Source: Erysipelotrichaceae bacterium UBA3379 (GTDB lineage Bacteria; Bacillota_I; Bacilli_A; Erysipelotrichales; Coprobacillaceae). From it: a stretch of DNA of 5,958 nt. Of the stretch, positions 1 to 5,825 are shown in pieces. A program made the position numbers and the translations under genes. Positions within the stretch are counted from its first letter, which is position 1; the number at the start of each line of letters is the position of its first letter. The stretch covers positions 4,614 through 10,571 of the forward strand of contig DEPZ01000014.1 in the NCBI GenBank assembly GCA_002359025.1, in the 5' to 3' direction. The notes beneath the pieces were generated by a model. That model saw only the letters and a program-made list of their open reading frames with translations, did no database searches and was not told the origin of the DNA.

Positions 1-1043
1 AATATAGAAAAAGTAATAAAATGTATTCCCCATTCTCCCAGTTCATTTTGAATAGCTGCTTGAACATAAGGCATTCCATTCATTCCTTCATATATACCAT
101 AATTCAATAAGATAAATGCTGTTGTTGTACAAACAAGAATTGTATCAATGAATACTGAAATCACCTGAACCAAACCTTGCTTAACTGGATGAGATACATC
201 GGCAGTTGCACTGGCATTAGGAGCTGATCCCATACCTGCTTCATTAGAAAACAATCCTCTTTTCATACCATACATAATACAAGATCCAGCAAAACCTCCA
301 AATATTGCCTGAAAATCAAATGCTTCTTGAAAAATCAACATAAACAAATGAGGTAATTGCTCAATATTCACCAATGTAATATAAACTCCAATACAAATAT
401 ACGCCCCTGCCATAATAGGTACAATTGTTGAAGAAATAATCCCAATACGATGAACTCCTCCAAATATAACAAAAGCAGTTAAAACAGTTAAAACACCCCC
501 TACTATTAAAGCCGCTGTTGTTTCATTTTCAAAATAATAACTCACTGCACTTGATACATTATATGATTGCAAACCATTAAAACCAAATATAAAACACGCT
601 ATTAATAATATAGCAAATACAATTCCTAAAAAACGACTTCCAATCGCTTTTTCAATATAATAAGCCGGACCGCCACGAAACTCTCCATCATTTTCCTTAT
701 AAATCTGAGCAAGTGTTGACTCTACAAATGCACTTGCTCCTCCTATTAAAGCAATCACCCACATCCAAAATATGGAACCAGCGCCACCAGCCGCTAATGC
801 TGTAGCAACACCAGCAATATTACCTGTTCCAACTCTTGACGCAGTTGAAATCATCAATGCTTGAAAAGAAGAGACACCTTCCTTACTCGCTGACTTTTCA
901 CTCAATAAAGATAAACCCTCTTTAAATAATCTTAATTGTACACATTTTGTACGAATCGTAAAATATATACCTGCACTTACAAGCAATATCAATAAAACAT
1001 GACTATATAAAAATTCATTTAATAAAGATAATAATTCTTTCAT
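1..1043 (-). CDS. Sodium:alanine/glycine symporter, AGCS family (partial, C-terminus beyond the window)
   Basis: This is an integral membrane transporter that would bring alanine or glycine into the cell together with Na+ (AGCS family, TC 2.A.25). I translated it by hand: 347 residues are visible with no stop before the left edge. Family members are usually about 450-480 residues, so roughly the last quarter is missing. Hydrophobic segments recur throughout, for example near residues 14-30, 90-108, 138-156, 177-196, 204-225 and 291-313. Two family hallmarks are clear: a glycine-rich stretch VGTGNIAGVATAL at about 71-83, and RGLFSNEAGMGSAPNA at about 262-277. FRGGPAYYIEKAIG at 122-135 also fits. 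The ATG at 1043-1041 is preceded by a strong TAGGAGGAG ribosome binding site about 5 bases upstream. The gene has its own promoter and follows the methyltransferase gene after a hairpin. The family call is secure; the choice between alanine and glycine cannot be made from sequence. Confidence 0.95.
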   Translation of the reverse strand, partial: MKELLSLLNEFLYSHVLLILLVSAGIYFTIRTKCVQLRLFKEGLSLLSEKSASKEGVSSFQALMISTASRVGTGNIAGVATALAAGGAGSIFWMWVIALIGGASAFVESTLAQIYKENDGEFRGGPAYYIEKAIGSRFLGIVFAILLIACFIFGFNGLQSYNVSSAVSYYFENETTAALIVGGVLTVLTAFVIFGGVHRIGIISSTIVPIMAGAYICIGVYITLVNIEQLPHLFMLIFQEAFDFQAIFGGFAGSCIMYGMKRGLFSNEAGMGSAPNASATADVSHPVKQGLVQVISVFIDTILVCTTTAFILLNYGIYEGMNGMPYVQAAIQNELGEWGIHFITFSI

Positions 1044-1063
1044 AAACTCCTCCTAACCAATAA

Positions 1064-1087
1064 AAAAGGCACGTTTCCGTGTCTTTT
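1064..1087 (-). terminator. Hairpin with T tract: terminator of the methyltransferase unit and/or leader hairpin of the symporter gene
   Basis: Read on the minus strand, AAAAGACACG, a GAAA tetraloop and CGTGCCTTTT form a 10-position stem with one A-C mismatch, running into TTTTTTATT. It lies about 35 bases past the methyltransferase stop, as expected of a Rho-independent terminator. It also sits just downstream of a good minus-strand promoter (1092-1120), so it would begin at about +1 of the symporter transcript. The plus-strand version pairs fully with one G-U, but no plus-strand gene ends here and its T tract is only four bases. Confidence 0.65.
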
Positions 1088-1091
1088 CCAA

Positions 1092-1120
1092 AGTATACCA
1101 TGATTGAGATCATTTCGCAA
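1092..1120 (-). promoter_or_regulatory. Sigma-A-type promoter of the symporter gene (extended -10)
   Basis: On the minus strand, a -35 element TTGCGA (1120-1115; 4 of 6 consensus bases) is separated by exactly 17 bases from the -10 element TATACT (1097-1092; 5 of 6). TGG directly before the -10 gives the extended TGn motif. The promoter begins only two bases after the methyltransferase stop codon. The predicted start is near 1085-1087, at the edge of the hairpin, which gives a leader of about 43 bases. Confidence 0.65.
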
Positions 1121-1122
1121 CT

Positions 1123-1842
1123 CTATCTAAAATGATACATTGCAAGTGCCCCCGCAACAGCAACATTTAATGACTCAATTGTTTCAATAGGAATATACAT
1201 ACGCTCATCGCAAATATCTAAAATCTCTTTTGATATGCCTTGTCCTTCATTTCCCATCACAAATGCCATTCTATCTTTTCTAGCAATATCATCAATAACC
1301 TTTGCATTTTCTAAACATGTTCCATAAACAGTAACACCATCATTTTGTAAAGAAGAAATAGCTTCATTTAAATCCATCATACATACATCAATCATAAACA
1401 ACGCTCCTTGTGTTGCGCGTATCACTTTATCATTATATAAGTCTACACAATCCTTAGACATAATCACTTGATCATATCCTAGTGCAATAGCTGTTCTTAA
1501 TAATGTTCCAACATTCCCTGGATCTTGTAAACAATCCAACAATAAATATCTATTTTTATTTAATAAGATATGATTATTATCTTTTTTTTGACAAATGGCC
1601 ATAATAGGTTGTGGTGTCTTTGTAAAAGCAAGCTTTTCCATAACTCTAGAAGACACATAAATTGTCTCTTCATCATAATCCTGTTTATCTGTTGTTATGA
1701 GCTTTATAATTGCGTGATGTTTTTTTGCTTCTTCTACAAGATGATAACCTTCAACCAAAAACAACCCTGTTTCATCTCTATACTTCTTTTGTTTTAATTT
1801 CATTATCTCTTTGATTGTTTCATTTTGAACAGAAGTAATCAT
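1123..1842 (-). CDS. TrmH/SpoU-family RNA 2'-O-ribose methyltransferase
   Basis: This is a cytoplasmic SPOUT-class enzyme expected to transfer a methyl group from S-adenosylmethionine to a ribose 2'-OH in rRNA or tRNA. It has 239 residues, typical of the family (about 240-260). Residues 1-85 match the small N-terminal RNA-binding domain, with FLVEGYHLVEEA at 28-39. The catalytic knotted domain follows with all three SpoU motifs: motif 1 LQDPGNVGTLLRTA at 105-118 (with the conserved Asn110 and Arg116), motif 2 FVMGNEGQGIS at 194-204, and motif 3 IPIETIESLNVAVAGALA at 217-234. Its closest named relatives are probably Bacillus YsgA and the RlmB/TrmH group; the target nucleotide cannot be told. 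The start codon overlaps the upstream metallopeptidase stop as ATGA (1842-1839), and an AAAGGAGG site inside that gene's last codons serves it. This implies co-transcription and probable translational coupling. Confidence 0.93.
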   Translation of the reverse strand: MITSVQNETIKEIMKLKQKKYRDETGLFLVEGYHLVEEAKKHHAIIKLITTDKQDYDEETIYVSSRVMEKLAFTKTPQPIMAICQKKDNNHILLNKNRYLLLDCLQDPGNVGTLLRTAIALGYDQVIMSKDCVDLYNDKVIRATQGALFMIDVCMMDLNEAISSLQNDGVTVYGTCLENAKVIDDIARKDRMAFVMGNEGQGISKEILDICDERMYIPIETIESLNVAVAGALAMYHFR

Positions 1843-2501
1843 ACATGAACCTCCTTTAATGCTTTTATTCTCTGTTTATAATCTGGCATACGTCTTTCTA
1901 TCTCTTGATAAAACTTTGATGAATGATTTGGTTCTAAAAAATGAACCAGCTCATGAATAATCACATAATCAATCAATTTTTTATCAAGATGAACAAGTGA
2001 TAAATTAAATGTCACTTTATTCTGTTGATAAAAACAACTCCCCCATCGTCCTTTATACTTTTTAATTTCAATTTCAGGCATATCCAAATCAAAGACATGT
2101 GCTAAATAGTAAATAACTCTTTCTTGAATATAATCATATAATAAATCCTTCAAGTATTTTTCTACACATTTTTCTATATTACGATGATAGACATAGATAT
2201 CATCATGATGGATATGACTTTGATATCTTCCTACATCCAATAATTTAATACGATATCTTTTTAAAAAGATATCAACATACCCATGATCACGATAATCATA
2301 ATAAGACGTATATTGATTGATTCTTTCTAAGAGTTTATCTTGATATCTTATAAGCATCTTTTCTATATATTCAATAGGTGTCATATAAGGAGCACTGACG
2401 ACTATTTCTCCTTTTATGACTTTTATATATATACGTTTGATATTTTTTTGTATAAGTGTATACTCTATCTCTTGATGACCAATAATAATATGTTTTTTCA
2501 T
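1839..2501 (-). CDS. YgjP-like (DUF45 family) zinc metallopeptidase
   Basis: This is a 220-residue soluble protein with no signal peptide. The C-terminal half carries the family signature: RWGSC at 152-156, the run VTFNLSLVHLDKKLIDYVII at 163-182, then HELVH at 183-187 and NHSSKFY at 192-198. His183 and His187 with catalytic Glu184 form the HExxH zinc site, and His193 is the likely third ligand. The N-terminal half (about 1-135) resembles the beta-rich region and helical linker found in YgjP relatives. These proteins are sometimes annotated as M48-like or SprT-like metal-dependent hydrolases, and the physiological substrate is not established. The ATG at 2501-2499 follows a clear AAGGAG site. 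It is the first gene of the unit with the methyltransferase. I see no strong sigma-A promoter in the 58-base gap; the best minus-strand match, TTCACG-17-TATAGA (2568-2542), scores 4/6 in each box and extends into sspI. Confidence 0.9.
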   Translation of the reverse strand: MKKHIIIGHQEIEYTLIQKNIKRIYIKVIKGEIVVSAPYMTPIEYIEKMLIRYQDKLLERINQYTSYYDYRDHGYVDIFLKRYRIKLLDVGRYQSHIHHDDIYVYHRNIEKCVEKYLKDLLYDYIQERVIYYLAHVFDLDMPEIEIKKYKGRWGSCFYQQNKVTFNLSLVHLDKKLIDYVIIHELVHFLEPNHSSKFYQEIERRMPDYKQRIKALKEVHV

Positions 2502-2510
2502 AAAACTCCT

Positions 2511-2540
2511 TGTATAATTTTTGATTTCAATTCCATACTT
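2511..2540 (+). promoter_or_regulatory. Sigma-G-like forespore promoter of sspI
   Basis: A -35 box TGTATA (2511-2516) and a -10 box CATACTT (2534-2540) are separated by 17 bases. The sigma-G consensus known from Bacillus is about TGnATA - 17/18 - CATACTA, so only the last base of the -10 box differs. The predicted start is near 2547, leaving a very short leader of about 13 bases that begins at the ribosome binding site. TATAAT at 2513-2518 overlaps the -35 box and could instead be a sigma-A -10, but I find no TTGACA-like element at the right distance upstream. Confidence 0.7.
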
Positions 2541-2559
2541 CTATAGAAAGGAGAATTCT

Positions 2560-2751
2560 ATGCGTGAAGCTTTATTAAATAATTTAAGAGGTATATCACC
2601 TCAAGAATTAAAACAAACAATTGAAGAAGGGATTGCTTCTCAAGAAGAAACCATTCTTGTTGGTTTAGGTGTCCTTTTTGAATCTTATTATAATTCATTG
2701 GATCAATCATCTAAACAAACCTTCTTACAATCATTATCTGCTTTACTTTAG
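2560..2751 (+). CDS. sspI: Small acid-soluble spore protein SspI
   Basis: This is a 63-residue protein of the SspI family, one of the minor small acid-soluble proteins made in the forespore. The core lines up with the Bacillus protein as I remember it: an N-terminal helix, the ELKQTIEEGIASQEE stretch at about 17-31 (Bacillus has EQLEHTI..AIQSGEE), then the invariant-looking GLGVLFE at 36-42, then a polar helix ending in a short hydrophobic tail. The Bacillus version is about 71 residues, so this one is slightly shorter at the C-terminus. I chose ATG at 2560 because AAAGGAG (2547-2553) sits 6 bases upstream. An in-frame TTG at 2521 would add 13 residues but has no ribosome binding site and would place the promoter -10 box inside the gene. 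It is the only plus-strand gene here and is followed directly by a terminator. Confidence 0.88.
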   Translation: MREALLNNLRGISPQELKQTIEEGIASQEETILVGLGVLFESYYNSLDQSSKQTFLQSLSALL

Positions 2752-3180
2752 ACCAGATTCTGGTCTTTTTTTCAACCATTGGAATAATTGAGGTGTTCTT
2801 TTATACATCTCTTTAATCATTCTTAGAATAATTAATAAGCATAATAAGCTTAGATTATATTGAAATAAATTTATCATGGGTATAAAGAATGATACAATAC
2901 TTACCACTACTAAACCAATACATGGAAGAAAAGTAACCTTTTCTTCATAAATATCATATAATATCTTTGATATCTCAAATAAAATATAATCAAAAAACCA
3001 CAACAAGATAAAATAGAATGTTGTATACATATCATAGAAGAATATTCTTTGTAAAGCTTCTTGTATATCACAACTATAATAAGACATCATAGAAATCATA
3101 AAAGATATAAATGTAACTATCAACGTTCCAATAATATTTCTTAACATATATATTGGGATTAAATCTTTCTTTACTTTCAT
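2743..3180 (-). CDS. Four-helix membrane protein of unknown function
   Basis: I do not recognise this 145-residue protein. It is strongly hydrophobic, with probable membrane segments at about 12-34, 47-70, 84-105 and 107-122. A lysine-rich N-terminus (MKVKK) and a basic C-terminal tail (about 123-145) would both be cytoplasmic. No catalytic motif is visible. Its ATG (3180-3178) lies one base beyond the stop of the upstream extracytoplasmic protein, and its ribosome binding site (AAAGGTGG) is inside that gene's last codons. The two are therefore almost certainly co-expressed and may act together in the envelope. The 3' end overlaps sspI by 9 bases on the opposite strand, and no minus-strand terminator is seen after it, so read-through would be antisense to sspI. 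A holin-like or accessory membrane subunit role is possible but unsupported. Confidence 0.75.
   Translation of the reverse strand: MKVKKDLIPIYMLRNIIGTLIVTFISFMISMMSYYSCDIQEALQRIFFYDMYTTFYFILLWFFDYILFEISKILYDIYEEKVTFLPCIGLVVVSIVSFFIPMINLFQYNLSLLCLLIILRMIKEMYKRTPQLFQWLKKRPESGLK
2750..2772 (+). terminator. Rho-independent terminator of sspI
   Basis: AGACCAG (2750-2756), a three-base loop ATT, and CTGGTCT (2760-2766) form a perfect 7-bp stem followed by a run of T through 2772. The 5' arm begins inside the sspI stop codon. The same bases, read on the minus strand, encode the last residues of the convergent membrane protein. The minus-strand reading has no T tract after the stem, so it would stop only sspI transcripts. 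Confidence 0.88.
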
Positions 3181-3181
3181 T

Positions 3182-4012
3182 TTATGACCACCTTTTTTTC
3201 ATTTCTAACGGAATTTTAAAACTAAATGTATCTTTTCCATCATCTAATGTAATCACACAAATCAGTGTTCTATCTAATAAAGATCCTTCATCATCAAAGA
3301 ACTGAGATTGAGCCAATTTCCCAGATAACACATCCTCACTTGTTCCAGTAATATTAATAAATCTTTCATAATCATCCAAGTTTTCAGGATCACCTTGTTC
3401 TTTCAAATAAAGATAATCAATAGTCACATGAGAATATAATGAAGTGACATCATCTATTCTAGATGTAAAATCACCTGTTTTTAACCAATGATCTCCCACA
3501 TAAATATTTTGAATCATATAATCTTTATTACCACCACTATATACATATATTTCATCTGATGATAATTTCATATCTTGTTTATAAACAACATCTTGACTAC
3601 GTTTCACTTCAAGATGTAGTGAAGATTTTTGAAAATCTTTTGTTGTTAATGTTTCTTTTGTTTCTACAGTAGGTAAAACAAAAACTTCATTTTCTTCATG
3701 AATTGTATATTTGTGTACAAACTCATTTTCCCCCATCTTTACCGTCAATTCAACAACATCATTTTTTAAAAAGAAATTATCTTTTAATGCAAGAACTCTT
3801 GCTCCACCATAAGTAGCTATATTCATGTGCTTACTAAATTCATAATTTTCTATCATGACATCTTCATTTTTCGCACTGTATACATTCTCATAGTCATCTA
3901 TTGTTGCATATGTATGAAAATGAAAATTTTCATACCATAAACATAAAGTCACTGTCAATAAACACAATAAAGCAATAGATAATATCAATTGTTTCTTTGT
4001 TTCTTTTTTCAT
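3182..4012 (-). CDS. Membrane-anchored extracytoplasmic protein of unknown function
   Basis: This 276-residue protein has a basic start (MKKETKKQ), one hydrophobic segment at about 9-27, and then about 245 residues of polar, mostly beta-type sequence that should lie outside the membrane. The segment holds two cysteines but no good lipobox, so a signal anchor or cleaved signal peptide is more likely than a lipoprotein. The outer domain is rich in Asp, Glu, Tyr and Thr. Alternating hydrophobic strands (for example LTVKM, EVFVLP, HVTIDYLYL and TLICVITLDD) suggest an immunoglobulin-like or lipocalin-like fold, but this is only an impression. I recognise no named family. The start ATG (4012-4010) follows GGTGAT, which matches the distal part of the anti-Shine-Dalgarno complement. 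It is the first gene of a pair with the four-helix membrane protein, one base apart. Confidence 0.8.
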   Translation of the reverse strand: MKKETKKQLILSIALLCLLTVTLCLWYENFHFHTYATIDDYENVYSAKNEDVMIENYEFSKHMNIATYGGARVLALKDNFFLKNDVVELTVKMGENEFVHKYTIHEENEVFVLPTVETKETLTTKDFQKSSLHLEVKRSQDVVYKQDMKLSSDEIYVYSGGNKDYMIQNIYVGDHWLKTGDFTSRIDDVTSLYSHVTIDYLYLKEQGDPENLDDYERFINITGTSEDVLSGKLAQSQFFDDEGSLLDRTLICVITLDDGKDTFSFKIPLEMKKRWS

Positions 4013-4027
4013 AAAATCACCACGACT

Positions 4028-4033
4028 ATTATA
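4028..4033 (-). promoter_or_regulatory. Possible -10 element for the unknown two-gene unit
   Basis: A perfect TATAAT (4033-4028, minus strand) lies about 15 bases before the start codon of the extracytoplasmic protein, directly after the terminator of the preceding gene. The corresponding -35 region (TTTTCT) is poor and falls within the terminator stem and T tract. The leader would be only about 9 bases. It could be a weak sigma-A promoter or one for another sigma factor. Confidence 0.35.
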
Positions 4034-4045
4034 TATGTTTTTTAT

Positions 4046-4082
4046 AAAAAAGAAAAGACCTCTCTATTTTTAAAGGTCTTTT
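4046..4082 (-). terminator. Rho-independent terminator after the DUF2500 gene
   Basis: On the minus strand, AAAAGACCT (4082-4074), a 12-base loop and AGGTCTTTT (4061-4053) form a 9-bp stem followed by C and six T residues (4051-4046). It lies about 120 bases past the stop of the DUF2500 gene. The intervening stretch 4083-4203 is very AT-rich and I see no gene in it. The plus-strand reading has no T tract, so the direction is minus. Confidence 0.8.
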
Positions 4083-4203
4083 GATGATATGAATAGACAT
4101 TTTTTATCATATTATTATCTTTTTTATATAGTCTATAAAGTATTTTGTCATTTTATGAATAGAATTTATTTTTAAAGACTCCTACCTATTCAATGTTTTA
4201 GAC

Positions 4204-4557
4204 TTATAAGGATACTTCCTTTGTATCAAATTTTATATATCGTTTTCCTTGAAATGTCAGTTCTCCAAATTGACCTTTTTTAATTTTCATATACTCCCCT
4301 TTCTTGACTTGAAACTCTAAAGTGTCTCCACCTTCAATTTCAAACAAAACATAATATATATACATTTTATGTTTGACATATCCTGGCCTTGACGATCTTT
4401 TTCGTCTTATATTTTGTATTTGTACATGCTTATCCAAGACTTTTGCTTGTGTCATAATTAGAGGTGAACGACGATTTTTTAGCCACTGCATCAGAATTAT
4501 CAAACTCTCTAAAAAAATATAACATGTTATTAAAAAATCATATACACCTTGATACAA
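4204..4557 (-). CDS. DUF2500-type membrane-anchored protein (TTG start)
   Basis: This is a 117-residue protein with one N-terminal hydrophobic segment (about 6-26) and a small beta-rich domain. Residues 36-46 (TQAKVLDKHVQ), 67-84 (YYVLFEIEGGDTLEFQV) and 87-111 (GEYMKIKKGQFGELTFQGK and following) match the pattern I know from DUF2500 proteins such as YhhM: a V.KH..... strand, YY..FE...GD..EF.V, then G..G.L.FQG.R...F. The function of this family is unknown. The basic stretch NIRRKRSSR at 49-57 lies between the first strand and the rest. The start is a TTG (4557-4555) with AAGG five bases upstream. The first in-frame ATG (residue 23) would delete the membrane segment, and an in-frame stop at 4593-4591 limits extension. 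An upstream CTG with AAAGGA nearby is a less likely alternative. The gene appears to be transcribed alone, between two terminators. Confidence 0.8.
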   Translation of the reverse strand: MYQGVYDFLITCYIFLESLIILMQWLKNRRSPLIMTQAKVLDKHVQIQNIRRKRSSRPGYVKHKMYIYYVLFEIEGGDTLEFQVKKGEYMKIKKGQFGELTFQGKRYIKFDTKEVSL

Positions 4558-4598
4558 TTTTACCTTAACATTTAAATGCAGCTTATTCCTTTAAACTC

Positions 4599-4604
4599 AT
4601 TATA
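4599..4604 (-). promoter_or_regulatory. Probable -10 element of the DUF2500 gene
   Basis: A perfect TATAAT (4604-4599, minus strand) preceded by TTG lies about 42 bases upstream of the TTG start, just past the htrA terminator. No good -35 is visible 16-18 bases further upstream (ACAAAT at 17), so the promoter is judged on the -10 box and its position alone. Confidence 0.4.
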
Positions 4605-4636
4605 CAATAATTTGATATAAAATTTGTATATATAAG

Positions 4637-4665
4637 AAAAAAAGACAAGCTTTTTATACTTGTCT
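4637..4665 (-). terminator. Rho-independent terminator of htrA
   Basis: On the minus strand, AGACAAG (4665-4659), a nine-base loop and CTTGTCT (4649-4643) form a 7-bp stem followed by a run of T residues down to 4637. The 5' arm shares bases with the htrA stop codon (TAG at 4666-4664), so there is essentially no 3' untranslated region before the hairpin. Confidence 0.87.
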
Positions 4666-5764
4666 ATTCCAATGTAACAGTTAATTCAGTTGTAGAACCA
4701 TTACGATTGACAGTCATTTTGACTTTATCTCCTGATTTCTTTGAATAAAGTTTTGTTAAGAAATCTTTATATGTTTGAATTTCTTCACCATCAAATTTAG
4801 TTATAACATCTCCAACTTTAATTCCAGCTTTACTTGCTGCTGAATTTGCTTGTACATCTGCAACATAGATTCCTTTATTTAAATTTGTTTGTATACGATA
4901 CATATACAATTCATATGATGAATATTCATCTAAAGCAACAGCTGAAATTCCTAAACTTGGTCTAGAAACTTTACCTGTAGAAATAATTTCTTCAACTAAT
5001 TTTTTAGCATCATTAATAGGTAATGCAAATCCCATACCTTCTACTGTATCAGAAGCAAATTTCATCGAAGTAATACCAACAAGTTCTCCTGCAGCATTTA
5101 CCAATGCTCCACCACTATTTCCTGGATTGATTGCTGCATCAGTTTGAATAAGATTCATATCCCAATCATCTTTTCCATCTTCATTCAAATCCACTGAAAC
5201 TGTACGAGATTGTGCTGAAACAATTCCTTCTGTAACTGTTCCTGCATATTCAATCCCTAATGGACTTCCTACAGCTAATACAGTTTCCCCAGCATCTAAT
5301 TTATCAGAATCTCCTAAATTAAATGCAGACACATCAAAGTTACATGTCATCTTTAATACTGCAATATCACCATATTGGTCACTACCAACTAATTCTGCCT
5401 TTACAGACTCATTATTAGAGAAAATAACTTCTATAGATTGTGCTTGATCAATTACGTGATGATTTGTAACAACATAAACTGTATTTCCATCCACCTTATA
5501 AATAACACCACTACCACTACCAGATAATTGATTATTTTGATAAACCGCAACCCCTACTGCAGATTTCTTTGCATTTGCAACAACATCTGTAAGATTGCTC
5601 TTAATATCATAATTCACTTCCTGTACATTTGCTTGCGTATTATTTGAATTTGATGAAGGTGTCATCACTTGATACATTAAAAATCCATTACAAGCTAGAG
5701 ACACTATCAATAATATTGAAACAACTAATTTAAACAATTTATCTTTATTCATACTTTTCATCAT
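4664..5764 (-). CDS. htrA: HtrA/DegP-like membrane-anchored serine protease with one PDZ domain
   Basis: This is an envelope quality-control protease expected to degrade or refold misfolded exported proteins at the outer face of the membrane. It has 366 residues, normal for Firmicute HtrA. In order: a short basic N-terminus, a membrane anchor at about 11-33, an Asn/Ser/Gln-rich linker at 36-50, a chymotrypsin-fold protease at about 58-262, and a single PDZ domain at about 268-366. The catalytic triad is intact: His103 in VTNHHVI, Asp133 in GDIAVL, and Ser217 in NPGNSGGAL. An insertion at 192-200, DLNEDGKDD, resembles a calcium-binding loop. The start ATG (5764-5762) follows AAAGGAAGATGA; a second ATG immediately after it is an equally possible start. 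The gene has its own promoter and terminator. No two-component regulator is visible nearby. The symbol is a family-level call, since htrA, htrB and yyxA paralogues cannot be told apart here. Confidence 0.95.
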   Translation of the reverse strand: MMKSMNKDKLFKLVVSILLIVSLACNGFLMYQVMTPSSNSNNTQANVQEVNYDIKSNLTDVVANAKKSAVGVAVYQNNQLSGSGSGVIYKVDGNTVYVVTNHHVIDQAQSIEVIFSNNESVKAELVGSDQYGDIAVLKMTCNFDVSAFNLGDSDKLDAGETVLAVGSPLGIEYAGTVTEGIVSAQSRTVSVDLNEDGKDDWDMNLIQTDAAINPGNSGGALVNAAGELVGITSMKFASDTVEGMGFALPINDAKKLVEEIISTGKVSRPSLGISAVALDEYSSYELYMYRIQTNLNKGIYVADVQANSAASKAGIKVGDVITKFDGEEIQTYKDFLTKLYSKKSGDKVKMTVNRNGSTTELTVTLE

Positions 5765-5825
5765 TCATCTTCCTTTCAGTCATCTTTTACTTTACATTAT
5801 TATCATAACCTATAAATACCAAAAT

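Noticed and set aside
1044..1087. Riboswitch (for example glycine) in the symporter leader
   Set aside because: Some AGCS genes have glycine riboswitches, but this leader is only about 43 bases from the predicted start and holds one small hairpin, too short for a glycine aptamer.
1570..1797. Open plus-strand frame of 75 codons
   Set aside because: It lies wholly inside the methyltransferase gene on the other strand, has no ribosome binding site, and its Phe/Cys/Ile-rich product is typical of an antisense shadow.
2340..2546. Open plus-strand frame of 68 codons
   Set aside because: It is antisense to the start of the metallopeptidase gene, runs into the sspI promoter, and has no plausible ribosome binding site or recognisable product.
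4108..4152. Minus-strand 14-codon frame from ATG near 4152
   Set aside because: The nearest AGGAG is about 26 bases upstream, well outside the usual spacing, and the peptide is low-complexity Ile/Lys/Tyr.
4088..4192. Direct repeat TATGAATAGA (4088-4097 and 4154-4163) and an inverted partner CTATTCA (4186-4192)
   Set aside because: In a stretch this AT-rich, a 10-base repeat within about 200 bases is near chance expectation, and no structure or gene depends on it.
5684..5698. Possible lipobox (SLAC, Cys25) in the HtrA anchor
   Set aside because: The -3 position is Ser instead of Leu/Val/Ile, and the hydrophobic segment continues past the cysteine, so a plain transmembrane anchor fits better.
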